Shown here piece after piece: positions 1 to 7,772 of a stretch of 41,393 bases of DNA. Positions within the stretch are counted from its first letter, which is position 1; every line of letters starts with the position of its first letter. Origin of the DNA: Candidatus Blautia stercorigallinarum (GTDB lineage Bacteria; Bacillota; Clostridia; Lachnospirales; Lachnospiraceae); NCBI GenBank assembly GCA_019112785.1, contig DXIQ01000097.1, positions 1 through 41,393 of the forward strand, written 5' to 3'. The translations under genes and the position numbers were made by a program. Under the pieces are notes generated by a model, which saw only the letters and a list, made by a program, of their open reading frames with translations, had not been told where the DNA came from and searched no databases.

Positions 1-2157
1 TTCCAGGACTTCTCGAGCTACACCACTGTATTTGCTAAAGAAATCCCGCTTTTTCACATTATTGGCTCTCTCCTTACGAGTTAAAGGTTTTTTATCAAAG
101 GCCACATGACAAATAAAGTCAAAATCATCCACATCGCTCATATCCTGATCTGCTTTTAAAAGTTCCAGATCGATGCCACGGTCATAGAGCAAATCTCGAA
201 TCTCTTCTTTTTTCTCATGTGTTGACCACTGACGAATAAAGTTATCCAGAGAAGCATACTCGCCCTGAATATTCTCTTTGGTATAATCTACAATACTTTC
301 CTGTCGGAGCAGTTTACCGTTCGTATCATAAACAGATACTGTCTTATGGATAATCTGCACTTTACAGCCGTTCCTGTCTACAATAGGTTTCTGTGTACCA
401 TAAGATGCAGGAGGCTCTTTTATCACTCCCGGTTGAACAGGATCTGCTTTTCCATAACTATTTGGATCTTTCGGATGGTAGTTCTCATCCATCTCAATCG
501 GGCCATCCCAATCAGGATCTGCAAACAAACGTGTCACATTTCGAAAATCCATAACCACAAAATGAGTCTTACCTTCTTTTTCCCGTAAACGTGTTCCTCG
601 TCCGATAATTTGTTTAAACTCCGTCATAGATCCAATCATTTCATCCAACACAATCAGCTTGGTCATCTTACAATCCGCACCCGTGGAAAGCAGTTTTGAA
701 GTTGTTGCAATAACCGGGTAGGGCTCTGCAACCGAAATAAAATATTTCAGTTTACTTTTTCCATAGTCATCGCCGCCCGTAATGCGTACCACATAATCCG
801 GATTCTGTTTCATCATATCCTGATTGAGGTTTACAAGTGCATTACGCATACGTAAAGCAGCATCCTCTGTAGCACAAAACACAATAGTTTTGGCCATACG
901 GTCAGTACTCTTCAAATATTTTGTAATTTCCTCCGCCACCTGCTGAATACGATCTTCTATAATAATATTGTAATCGTAATCACTATTCGTATAAATACGA
1001 TCCGGTATTTCCATACCATTGATATCGCGCTGGCCTTTACGCGGACGCCACCCCTCACCAATATCTGTCATAATATTGATGACTTTAAAAGGAGCAAGGA
1101 ATCCATCCTCTATTCCTTCTTTCAAACTATATGTATAAATAGGCTCTCCAAAATAGCTAAGATTAGAAATATACTTGGTTTCCTTTGGAGTAGCTGTCAT
1201 ACCAATTTGCGTTGCGGACTTGAAATACTCCAAAATTCTGCGCCACCGGCTTTCTTCTTTCGCGGATCCCCTATGGCATTCATCCACAATAATCAGGTCA
1301 AAGAAATCCGGCAAAAACAATTCACTGAAATGTTCTTTATCATCGTCACCAACCAGCTGCTGATACAGTGAAAAATATACTTCATGAGAAGTAATGGTAC
1401 TTTTGTCATCCTTTGCCACATTGATTTTATGGATCACTTTTTCCAACGGCGCAAAATCCTGCTGAATTGATTGATCCACCAAAATATTACGATCAGCAAG
1501 ATATAAAATCTTCCGTTTTAATCCGCTTTGAAGCATCCTGTATACAATCTGAAAAGCCGTGTAAGTTTTCCCTGTACCTGTCGCCATGACCAACAAAAGG
1601 CGCTGTTGCCCCCTTGCAATGGCATCAACAGTACGGTTTATGGCAATTCTTTGATAATAACGTGGCGGATAGGTATTCTGACTGGAATAATAAGGCTGTT
1701 CAATAGCAACTTCCTGTTGCGGTGTAATACCAGACTCCTTCTTATAGCGTTCAATAAGTTCCTGTTCTGTCGGAAACTCATCCAGACCAAACTCTCGTTC
1801 CTGACCCGTAAGGAAATCATGCTCTGCAAATCCATCTCCATTGGAACTATAGGCAAAAGGAAGATCAAGCATCCTTGCATAAGCAATTGCCTGCTGTAAA
1901 CCATGAGAAATACTATGGGTATTATCTTTTGCTTCTACAATCGCAATTGGATTGTTTGCACTGAGAAAAAGAATATAATCTGCACGTTTTGGCTTCTCTC
2001 GGAAAACAAAGTTTCCTTTCAGATTAATCTTTCCATCTGTAATGCGGGTTTCCATGGTAATCTTTTCACGGTTCCATTTCGAAGTAATGGCAGGAGTAAT
2101 ATACTGGAGTTTAATATCCTCTTCACTCATCTGTTTTTTCGATATAATCGTACCCAC
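1..2157 (-). CDS. hsdR: Type I restriction endonuclease R subunit (EcoEI-like), 3' end cut by window edge
   Basis: This is the ATP-dependent motor and nuclease subunit of a type I restriction-modification enzyme. The frame stays open from 2157 to the window edge, giving 719 codons. Residues about 60-77 carry a PD-(D/E)xK nuclease motif (RADY, then IVEAKD). Residues about 190-200 carry the helicase Walker A (MATGTGKT), and about 100 residues later comes DECHRG, a DEAH-type box. SF2 helicase motifs follow (MTATP, and IGRGTR near the end). The last visible part resembles the EcoEI R C-terminal domain. The start is GTG, with GGAGG seven bases upstream; an ATG two bases earlier is out of frame and soon stops. 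It follows the XRE gene by 14 bases and is probably co-transcribed. hsdM and hsdS are not in view and should lie to the left. Confidence 0.93.
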   Translation of the reverse strand, partial: MGTIISKKQMSEEDIKLQYITPAITSKWNREKITMETRITDGKINLKGNFVFREKPKRADYILFLSANNPIAIVEAKDNTHSISHGLQQAIAYARMLDLPFAYSSNGDGFAEHDFLTGQEREFGLDEFPTEQELIERYKKESGITPQQEVAIEQPYYSSQNTYPPRYYQRIAINRTVDAIARGQQRLLLVMATGTGKTYTAFQIVYRMLQSGLKRKILYLADRNILVDQSIQQDFAPLEKVIHKINVAKDDKSTITSHEVYFSLYQQLVGDDDKEHFSELFLPDFFDLIIVDECHRGSAKEESRWRRILEYFKSATQIGMTATPKETKYISNLSYFGEPIYTYSLKEGIEDGFLAPFKVINIMTDIGEGWRPRKGQRDINGMEIPDRIYTNSDYDYNIIIEDRIQQVAEEITKYLKSTDRMAKTIVFCATEDAALRMRNALVNLNQDMMKQNPDYVVRITGGDDYGKSKLKYFISVAEPYPVIATTSKLLSTGADCKMTKLIVLDEMIGSMTEFKQIIGRGTRLREKEGKTHFVVMDFRNVTRLFADPDWDGPIEMDENYHPKDPNSYGKADPVQPGVIKEPPASYGTQKPIVDRNGCKVQIIHKTVSVYDTNGKLLRQESIVDYTKENIQGEYASLDNFIRQWSTHEKKEEIRDLLYDRGIDLELLKADQDMSDVDDFDFICHVAFDKKPLTRKERANNVKKRDFFSKYSGVAREVLE

Positions 2158-2171
2158 ATATATTCCTCCCT

Positions 2172-2387
2172 TCACCCTTCCAGTTTTTCCGGTAGAATTT
2201 CCACAATATCATCCAAAGTGCAATGCAATGTTCTGCATATTTTAACCAGAACTTCCACCCTTACATCCTCGTTTTTACCAAGTCTTGCCATAGCATTTGT
2301 AGTAATTTTTGAGGCCTTGATCAAATCTGTTTTACTCATTCCCCTGTCAATTAGAATCTTCCATAGTTTATTATAACAAACAGACAT
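2172..2387 (-). CDS. Small XRE-family (Cro/C1-type) regulator upstream of hsdR
   Basis: A 71-residue protein that is almost entirely a helix-turn-helix domain of the Cro/C1 class. It includes the typical LWKILIDRGMSKTDL opening and a closing segment LHCTLDDIVEILPE. The start chosen is the ATG at 2387 because AAGGAGG sits just before it; an in-frame codon further up has no ribosome site. It lies 14 bases upstream of hsdR on the same strand. A palindrome overlaps the -35 of its own promoter, which suggests autoregulation and timing control of the restriction gene, by analogy with controller proteins of R-M systems. The controller role is inference; the fold assignment is firm. Confidence 0.88.
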   Translation of the reverse strand: MSVCYNKLWKILIDRGMSKTDLIKASKITTNAMARLGKNEDVRVEVLVKICRTLHCTLDDIVEILPEKLEG

Positions 2388-2433
2388 TATGTTCCTCCTT
2401 ATTTTGACCATTTCCGATCCCTTTATTGATTTT

Positions 2434-2474
2434 ATTATATCATTGCCTCAGAAAACCTTCAATTTAAAATTGAA
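2434..2474 (-). promoter_or_regulatory. Promoter with overlapping 17-bp palindromic operator for XRE-hsdR
   Basis: Read on the minus strand there is TTGAAG (2457-2462), a 17-base spacer and TATAAT (2434-2439), which is a near-consensus sigma-A promoter. A perfect palindrome, TTCAATTT-A-AAATTGAA, spans 2458-2474 and covers the -35. A repressor bound there would block polymerase. The adjacent XRE protein is the obvious candidate. Confidence 0.65.
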
Positions 2475-2538
2475 CATCTCAATACTCAATATAAGCAGCA
2501 TTCCACCTGATTCATAATGAGAATACATAATAAAGTCT

Positions 2539-3336
2539 CTATCTTTTCTTCTTCATTTTCTTTTCACGAACACATATCCGAATCACACAAATCAACAAAA
2601 CAAACAAAATTAAATTTTCCTGCATAGCTACCAAAACTATTTCCTTCATAACTATAAATATCAATATAATAATACCCACACCTATATCCCATAATAATTC
2701 TGTTGCTTTCATTTGTTCTATTCTCTGAACTGCCTGTTTCTTTACTTTCTGGATTTCTGATTTTGCTTTCCGTTTTTCATTTTCAGCCCTACATTTTGCC
2801 GATTGTGCCCTATTTTCAGCTTCTTTCTCTTTTTTCTGTGCTTCTTCTACTGCATCTACAGAAGACTGTACCACCATCTTTTCCAGTTTAAAGTTCCGGG
2901 CCTGAACGTCTTTTATTCTTTCTTCGAGCTGCTCTTGCTCTTTCCTGCTCAGCAATCCGTTCCTGTTCCGCAGATCGTCGTTGCTTCTCTGCAGAAACTG
3001 ACTGATATTCTGCGTTCTGGATAATTCGATTTGCAGTTTTTGATTTTCCTCGGTTAACTTCTGAAGCTCGTCTTGCAGCTTCTGACTTTCGGATGAGAGA
3101 CTCCGAATCCCTTCTCGAAACTCTCTGATTCGTTCCATACATTTCTGTATCAATTCTCGATCTTTTGTCTGAGCTTTCAACAACTCGTCCCTCTCTGCAG
3201 TCACTTTCGATAGGGCCTCCGCCTGTTCCTGCGACAGCTTCTTCCACTTGTCGATAGTATCGTGTGAGATCGGCATCAACTGTGTCATCTCCGAGGATGC
3301 CACTTTTTTCTTTTTGTTCATTTCTGATAAATTCAT
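2539..3336 (-). CDS. Coiled-coil protein with C-terminal membrane segments, overlapping the relaxase gene
   Basis: A 265-residue protein. Residues about 30-205 are charged heptad-type sequence rich in E, K, Q and L, predicted to be a long coiled coil. Residues about 215-255 contain two hydrophobic stretches (IGVGIIILIFIVM and ILFVLLICVIRI), followed by a basic tail. The first 449 bases overlap the 3' end of the relaxase gene in another frame on the same strand. A ribosome-site-like AGGGAGA stands about eight bases before the ATG. In RSF1010 and ColE1-type plasmids, mobB/mbeB/mbeD-type accessory genes are similarly nested in the relaxase gene, and MobB has a membrane helix. A mobilization accessory role is therefore likely but is inferred from layout, not from sequence homology. 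Confidence 0.72.
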   Translation of the reverse strand: MNLSEMNKKKKVASSEMTQLMPISHDTIDKWKKLSQEQAEALSKVTAERDELLKAQTKDRELIQKCMERIREFREGIRSLSSESQKLQDELQKLTEENQKLQIELSRTQNISQFLQRSNDDLRNRNGLLSRKEQEQLEERIKDVQARNFKLEKMVVQSSVDAVEEAQKKEKEAENRAQSAKCRAENEKRKAKSEIQKVKKQAVQRIEQMKATELLWDIGVGIIILIFIVMKEIVLVAMQENLILFVLLICVIRICVREKKMKKKR

Positions 3337-4129
3337 CCTCTAATTCTCCCTTACTGATTTTTAAATGAAAAGTCTTAGAAAGGTTGCTGTCACGTGCCTT
3401 CTTCCCTTCCTGATTTTGAAACGTGATATGCTTTCTTTTCTCTGTCCAGTTCACGCTCCATCCTGCATTCTTCATTTCTCTGATAAATTGCTCCCGGCTG
3501 GTGCAATACTCCATCACATTCAGCACAGCCATGGCACAATCCGCCACATAACTATCCTTTGCATGGTTACGAAACAGATTGTATTTGTCTTTACTCCATG
3601 CGATCACTTCTCCGTTCTCAATCTGACTGCCATCAAAATGCTTGCCTTTTTCCGCTATGGTGAGTCCACGTTCTCGGCACATCCGATTCGTCAGCTGCTT
3701 CATATGTTCCAAATCTTTTCTGGAATTATGCAGTTTTTTCCCATTTACGTAGCTTACAGAATTGGTAACTATATGGCAGTGAATATGGTCTTTATCCTTG
3801 TGAACACTGACAACTGTCTGAAAACCGGCAAACCATTTTTCAGCAAATTCTATTCCAAATTCCAAAGCCTGCTCAGGTGTGATTTTCTCATCTTTATGCC
3901 AGGAAATCACATTATGGGAATACATCCGACCGGAATCCTTCCCCCATAATCGTTTTTCCGCTAAAAATGACTGATATACCAGATCATAATTTACTTTTTC
4001 ATACGGATACGGCCCTATGAAATGAACAAGATGCTGCTCCGTTTTTCCCTCCCGCAGAACATACTCGATACAGTTTCTCATTGCCCCATGGGAATTTGTC
4101 CGCTTATTAATTGTCTTATTGATTGCCAT
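2888..4129 (-). CDS. MOBP-type relaxase (MobA/VirD2 family)
   Basis: A 413-residue DNA relaxase that would nick oriT and lead the strand into a recipient cell. The N-terminal domain has a candidate catalytic tyrosine (about Y23 in CIEYVL) and the metal-binding histidine motif HKDKDHIHCH at about residues 110-119, followed by IVTN. This matches the HUH relaxase pattern of the MobA/VirD2 family. The C-terminal third is highly charged and low in complexity. The ATG at 4129 has GGAAGGAG about 11 bases upstream and lies inside the end of mobC, so translation is probably coupled. The 3' end is overlapped out of frame by a coiled-coil gene. No type IV secretion genes are visible, so the element is either mobilizable or has its transfer genes further left. 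Confidence 0.9.
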   Translation of the reverse strand: MAINKTINKRTNSHGAMRNCIEYVLREGKTEQHLVHFIGPYPYEKVNYDLVYQSFLAEKRLWGKDSGRMYSHNVISWHKDEKITPEQALEFGIEFAEKWFAGFQTVVSVHKDKDHIHCHIVTNSVSYVNGKKLHNSRKDLEHMKQLTNRMCRERGLTIAEKGKHFDGSQIENGEVIAWSKDKYNLFRNHAKDSYVADCAMAVLNVMEYCTSREQFIREMKNAGWSVNWTEKRKHITFQNQEGKKARDSNLSKTFHLKISKGELEDEFIRNEQKEKSGILGDDTVDADLTRYYRQVEEAVAGTGGGPIESDCREGRVVESSDKRSRIDTEMYGTNQRVSRRDSESLIRKSEAARRASEVNRGKSKTANRIIQNAEYQSVSAEKQRRSAEQERIAEQERARAARRKNKRRSGPEL

Positions 4130-4458
4130 ATTGTTTCACACTCCTTCCGATATCCAGATATATTTTCACTGAGGCTGTTCAGCGCATCTGCTCTGGGATA
4201 AAAGCCGCCGGCATTCATATGATGTGCGATCTGGTTGATATTGGTTGTTGCACCTCGCAGCAGACGGTTTGTTTCCCCAAGCCTTTGATTTAATACATTC
4301 AATTCTTCTTTTACCTCTGCTGACATAAGATCCACATTTTCAATTGCAGCAAGTATCACTGCCTGCTGTGTCTGCCCCGATGCTTTGATCTTTTGCTGAA
4401 GCAAGCCATATTCTTTCTCATTCATCCGTATCGTAACGGTATGGTTTCTTTTTCTCAT
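4078..4458 (-). CDS. mobC: MobC-family mobilization accessory protein
   Basis: A 126-residue protein with an N-terminal ribbon-helix-helix-like segment (TVTIRMNEKEYGLLQQKI) and the characteristic MobC core. That core has LLRGATTNINQIAHHMN at about residues 66-82, similar to the N-N-x-NQIA-x-x-N signature of the family. MobC proteins bind oriT and help the relaxase open the nic site. The ATG at 4458 is preferred over a longer frame because of an AAGGAG about ten bases before it. It overlaps the relaxase start by 52 bases, and a hairpin-rich non-coding stretch lies immediately upstream. Confidence 0.86.
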   Translation of the reverse strand: MRKRNHTVTIRMNEKEYGLLQQKIKASGQTQQAVILAAIENVDLMSAEVKEELNVLNQRLGETNRLLRGATTNINQIAHHMNAGGFYPRADALNSLSENISGYRKECETIWQSIRQLISGQIPMGQ

Positions 4459-4509
4459 AATCCTTCCACTCCTTCCATAATCTACACTGCTATTTTCATG
4501 CACTTCCAA

Positions 4510-5170
4510 CTACGAGGGGATTCCATAAGGGGAAATGAAATCTTCCCCTTTGGTGGGTGCAGGGCAAAGCCCTAGTCAATCTATGAATCTGTGAATGGAA
4601 TGTCCGGTGGACATTTCAGGAACAGAACTTCATAGCATTGACGGCCAGGGTTCCAAGGGACAGCGTCCTCTGGCAAGTTTAGGAACAGCCCCTAGGCTGA
4701 TTCCGGTGCATAGTGGCTTGCCACTTTGCGAAACTTGCCTGTCATCTGCTGCCATTCCATACGTGCTGATTGCTTCTGCCTTCCTTCACACATCTAAAAG
4801 AAAGGCAGGAAGATGACAGTGGTTTTGTGGGATGCAAAAAGGATGTGAAGGAAATGGAAGTTCTCACCTTTCCAGAGAATTTCTATTTCCGGAATGTCTT
4901 TTGGGCATCCCACTCCGGTGCGCAGTACCGGACAATCATGTGCCGTATCCGGCACCTAAACAGACATATCTGCCTGTACTTTTTGTACATCCTGCCAATC
5001 TCTACCGTTCACCGCACTCTTTTCCACTACCAAGGAACAAAAATAGCAGTTAAAAACAATAACCGTTTTTTCCCCGGAAAATTGTCTCAACTGCTATGAT
5101 CTTTTACTGCTATTATTCAATTGTCCATTCATCAAATTCTGTTAAACTTCCATCCAAACAGATCCACTTT
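4510..5170. other. Hairpin-rich non-coding stretch, candidate oriT / single-strand origin
   Basis: About 660 bases with no convincing gene (the short open frames lack ribosome sites and known motifs). Visible inverted repeats are: TGTCC-GGT-GGACA near 4602-4614; AGTGGC-TT-GCCACT at 4712-4725, followed by TTTGCGAAAC; a 9-bp pair CTGTCATCT/AGATGACAG at 4739-4747 and 4811-4819, enclosing a second pair at 4773-4782 and 4802-4812; TCCGGT...ACCGGA around 4914-4933; and GTGCCG-TATC-CGGCAC around 4939-4954. Position just upstream of mobC-relaxase is where oriT normally sits. Which repeat holds the nic site cannot be decided by eye. Confidence 0.55.
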
Positions 5171-5419
5171 TCAAAAGTGCTGAAGCTCTTCCAACTCCTT
5201 CTCCAGTTTCTCAATTCGATGGTGCTGGTACCAGATCACTCCTGGCAGACCTGCAGCCATAAGAAAGGCACAAACCAACACCTTCAAAGCATCCCATCTG
5301 GATTCTATTCCACTCATGGAAAATCCACACACAAGATTAACGAATAGGACATAAAAATATCCGCAAAATAAGGCTGTACAAAACATCCCTTTTAAAATTT
5401 TCCACATTTTAATTCCCAT
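5171..5419 (-). CDS. Small membrane protein with C-terminal coiled-coil tail, unknown function
   Basis: An 82-residue protein that I do not recognise. It has two hydrophobic segments, about residues 8-32 and 44-64, and then a charged helical tail rich in E and L (RIEKLEKELEELQHF). The ATG at 5419 has GAGGAGG with a seven-base gap. It is divergent from an XRE regulator, and the shared 95-base interval holds repeated half-sites, so this gene is probably that regulator's target. A link to conjugation or phage-like immunity functions is possible but unsupported. Confidence 0.62.
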   Translation of the reverse strand: MGIKMWKILKGMFCTALFCGYFYVLFVNLVCGFSMSGIESRWDALKVLVCAFLMAAGLPGVIWYQHHRIEKLEKELEELQHF

Positions 5420-5441
5420 CTTTACACCTCCTCAAAATAAG

Positions 5442-5486
5442 TTTAGCGATTTTTTCGCTAAATATCAATAGTGAATATTTCGCTAA
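5442..5486. promoter_or_regulatory. Repeated half-site operator between divergent genes
   Basis: TTTAGCGA (5442-5449) and TCGCTAAA (5455-5462) form a perfect 8-bp inverted repeat with a 5-base spacer. A third copy, TTCGCTAA, occurs at 5479-5486, 25 bases after its counterpart. The sites lie between the small membrane protein gene and the divergent XRE gene. This arrangement suits a dimeric XRE repressor with one full and one partial site. Confidence 0.6.
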
Positions 5487-5514
5487 GATATTATGAATCC
5501 ATGAGGTGAAAATA

Positions 5515-5748
5515 ATGTATAGTAGAATCCGAAATCTAAGAGAGGATCGTGATCTCACGCAAAAACAAATGGGCGAGATCTTAAATTGCAGCCAGCGAAT
5601 CTACAGTAATTATGAATGCGGCGATGTAGACATTCCCACACAAATCCTGATCAAACTGGCCAAATTTCATAAAACCAGCGTTGATTATCTGCTTGAACTG
5701 ACAGATGACAAACGCCCCTACCCCCGTAAAAAGGATGGAAATCAATAG
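5515..5748 (+). CDS. XRE-family transcriptional regulator
   Basis: A 77-residue helix-turn-helix protein with the sequence RIRNLREDRDLTQKQMGEIL, SQRIYSNYECGDVDIP and a closing TSVDYLLELTD, which is standard for short Cro/C1 regulators. The ATG at 5515 is chosen because GAGGTG lies six bases before it; an in-frame GTG at 5506 overlaps that site. It is the only rightward gene in the left element and is followed by a strong terminator. The inverted half-sites upstream are probably its operator. Confidence 0.88.
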   Translation: MYSRIRNLREDRDLTQKQMGEILNCSQRIYSNYECGDVDIPTQILIKLAKFHKTSVDYLLELTDDKRPYPRKKDGNQ

Positions 5749-5751
5749 TTT

Positions 5752-5781
5752 CTGCCCGGATTCTCGTTCCGGGCAGTTTTT
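5752..5781 (+). terminator. Intrinsic terminator after XRE gene
   Basis: CTGCCCGGA (5752-5760), a seven-base loop and TCCGGGCAG (5768-5776) form a perfect 9-bp stem followed by TTTTT. It lies just after the XRE stop codon, between convergent genes. Confidence 0.9.
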
Positions 5782-5802
5782 CCTACTCTTTCTTATTTTC
5801 AA

Positions 5803-6240
5803 TTAAAAGCTGTCTGCAAAATCTAATGCCGCATCTGCATTTTCTTCCTGCTCCCTGTCCACCGAATCAAAAGCTAAACCAGCTTCTTCTTTTTCTTGCA
5901 TAAACGGCTGTCCGACACCATTCATATACGGATGCAGCAACTCCATGAGATTTTTCGCAAGTAACATAGGAACCGATTCTTTTACCCCTTCTTTGATAGC
6001 GTTCTGCACCTGTCTCAGAAACGCATCTTCCTTTTCCCGAGTCTCCAGGTAAGGATCTTCTTCCTTCTCATATTCCCGACCAAAATAATCATTCACTGCA
6101 GCTACTACCGCTCGTGTATAGGATTTATACTTTTTCCTGTTCATGGTCTGTAAATACTCCCAGGCCTGACGGTCTGCCTCGTCCAGCAGATTCAGGCGGA
6201 TATTTGTATTGATGATCTTCCGTTCTTTTCTCATGCTCAT
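5803..6240 (-). CDS. ParR-like partition partner of the actin-like ATPase
   Basis: A 145-residue protein with an N-terminal segment resembling a ribbon-helix-helix DNA-binding fold (IINTNIRLNLLDEADRQAWEYLQ). It has an acidic, low-complexity C-terminus, as expected for an adaptor that binds centromere DNA at one end and a filament at the other. Its ATG overlaps the TGA of the actin-like gene by the classic ATGA junction, with GGAGG nine bases upstream, so the two are translationally coupled. The name is inferred from size, fold and pairing with the ParM-like protein; sequence similarity to known ParR is not obvious by eye. Confidence 0.68.
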   Translation of the reverse strand: MSMRKERKIINTNIRLNLLDEADRQAWEYLQTMNRKKYKSYTRAVVAAVNDYFGREYEKEEDPYLETREKEDAFLRQVQNAIKEGVKESVPMLLAKNLMELLHPYMNGVGQPFMQEKEEAGLAFDSVDREQEENADAALDFADSF

Positions 6241-7181
6241 ATCAGTCTGCCTCCGTTCTTCTGAATTTTTCTGACTGCCAGCATCTCGTAACCTTTTACC
6301 GCTGCGCAGATATCATGGATAATGGTTACCCGGTTCTTGACATAATCTCCAAAGTTTTCGATCATACAGCCACCGCCTCCGACTACATACAGCCGCATTA
6401 ATTCCGGATTATATTCGTGTTCCCTCAGTTTCCGAAAGATTTCTGCTGTATAATCTCTTGCAGCCGCTCTCATAACATCCAGATAATTTTCCCCGATATC
6501 TGCTGTTCCTTTTCGGATCACCTGTTCAATGACCAGATCGTCCACTACTGCTCCCATCCTCCTTAATAACTGTTCCCTGACAGCCAGCACACATTGATGT
6601 GTCCCGTATTTTTCAGTAAAACATTTCTTTTCTACCGGTCGTGAATTATTAATATACATGATATTCATTGTCCCATTTCCGATGTCCGCCAGCATATTGA
6701 TTCCCTTAAATTCCTGCAGATGATATGCGACAGCTGCAAATCCCTGTGGAAAAATATCTGCCCCGATAAACTCTACATGATAAGCTTTTCCACGAAACAC
6801 AAAATCCACCACTGCATTCTGAAGCAGATAATCACGGAAAGTTTCTTTCTGACTGCTCACCCATGTCAGCGGAAGTCCGGCAGCCAGATGTACTTTCGCC
6901 TGATCCACCCCTTTACTTTCCAACTCACTGGCAATGGCCGCAAGTGTAAGGATGTAATAGTCCTCATCCTCCGTTTTTTCTGCCCGAAACTCCTTGTGTT
7001 CTTCTCCAATCTGGTAATACACTCCTTGATAAACCAGAAGGTTATTCTGGAATGTAGGCTCCTTTTCATATCTGGTTACACCTGCCTGAAAACATCTGCA
7101 GGCTGTTTTCATGTTTCCATATCCGTGATCCACACCAATCACTGTAATTATCTGATTTTCCTTATTTTTCATCATTCTCAT
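6237..7181 (-). CDS. ParM/StbA-like actin-fold ATPase for plasmid segregation
   Basis: A 314-residue actin-like protein. The phosphate-1 motif is GVDHGYGNMKT near residues 16-26, the phosphate-2 motif is LADIGNGTMNIMY near residues 165-177, and the adenosine motif is VVGGGG near residue 270. Such proteins polymerise with ATP and push plasmid copies apart through a ParR-like adaptor bound to a centromere. The first ATG (7181) has AAAGGAG with an eight-base gap; two further in-frame ATGs lie close behind. It is first in a two-gene unit, and a repeat-bearing AT-rich interval lies upstream, where a centromere would be expected. It indicates that the integrated element has, or once had, a replicating circular form. 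Confidence 0.85.
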   Translation of the reverse strand: MRMMKNKENQIITVIGVDHGYGNMKTACRCFQAGVTRYEKEPTFQNNLLVYQGVYYQIGEEHKEFRAEKTEDEDYYILTLAAIASELESKGVDQAKVHLAAGLPLTWVSSQKETFRDYLLQNAVVDFVFRGKAYHVEFIGADIFPQGFAAVAYHLQEFKGINMLADIGNGTMNIMYINNSRPVEKKCFTEKYGTHQCVLAVREQLLRRMGAVVDDLVIEQVIRKGTADIGENYLDVMRAAARDYTAEIFRKLREHEYNPELMRLYVVGGGGCMIENFGDYVKNRVTIIHDICAAVKGYEMLAVRKIQKNGGRLI

Positions 7182-7442
7182 ATTATCTTTCTCCTTTATT
7201 TTTTTGAACCAAATTAATACTTACGCTCTTTGATAAGATAGATATTTTATTATCTCTTTCATTAATTCTTTAATATTAAGTTTTTTACATACTTAATAGT
7301 GTCCCATGATCCTGCACAGTTTTTTCCCACATAGGCTTCTCCTATGGCCTGACATTCCCAGATGGGAATAACCCATACAGGGATTTCCTATGGTCTGATG
7401 TATCCAGATTGTAAAACCTGTATGGCATATTTTCATATCTGC
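7182..7442. repeat. Non-coding interval with imperfect 46-bp direct repeats, candidate partition site
   Basis: The part nearest parM is very AT-rich. At 7341 and 7387 two imperfect direct repeats begin (CCTATGG, then CTGA, and later CCAGAT in each), with a period of 46 bases. CATAGG (7330-7335) and CCTATG (7341-7346) form a short inverted repeat. Type II par loci have their centromere repeats directly upstream of parM, which fits this position. An origin of replication is the alternative. Confidence 0.4.
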
Positions 7443-7757
7443 TCATTCATTTCCCTTCCCCGAAGGTACTTCACGGACAATATATTCCGTATCCCCATAA
7501 CAGCCGTCACAATACCTGATCCTGTGTCTCTCCACATATCCATGATGTTCTAATTCTTTTATCGCTGATCTTACAGAATCAATCCCATCCCTGCTTAAAG
7601 ATGCCAGCCCCTTCATATTATAATTCCAGTCATCTGGCAAACTCAGCATCAGAGAAAGAAGGCCTTTTGCCTTTAAAGAGAGTTTCTTATTCTTGAAATG
7701 ATGATTGCTCATAACTGTAAAATTCTTCGTCCGCTCCACCCGGAACACCTGTGACAT
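7443..7757 (-). CDS. Helix-turn-helix replication-initiator-type protein, short form
   Basis: A 104-residue protein with the sequence FTVMSNHHFKNKKLSLKAKG, then LLSLMLSLPDDWNYN, and a winged-helix part DSVRSAIKELEHHGYVER. This is the N-terminal DNA-binding region found in plasmid and ICE replication/DnaD-like proteins of Firmicutes. Those relatives usually continue for 150 or more residues, whereas this one stops soon after the wing (REVPSGKGNE). It may be truncated or a natural short regulator. The ATG at 7757 has GGAGG with a seven-base gap. Confidence 0.7.
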   Translation of the reverse strand: MSQVFRVERTKNFTVMSNHHFKNKKLSLKAKGLLSLMLSLPDDWNYNMKGLASLSRDGIDSVRSAIKELEHHGYVERHRIRYCDGCYGDTEYIVREVPSGKGNE

Positions 7758-7772
7758 AGCTTCACCTCCAAT

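Noticed and set aside
4595-5099. Several rightward open frames between mobC and the small membrane protein gene
   Set aside because: They contain no recognisable domain and lack ribosome sites, and the stretch is dominated by inverted repeats.
7330-7440. Short repeats considered as a CRISPR array
   Set aside because: There are only two imperfect copies, no regular spacers and no cas genes.
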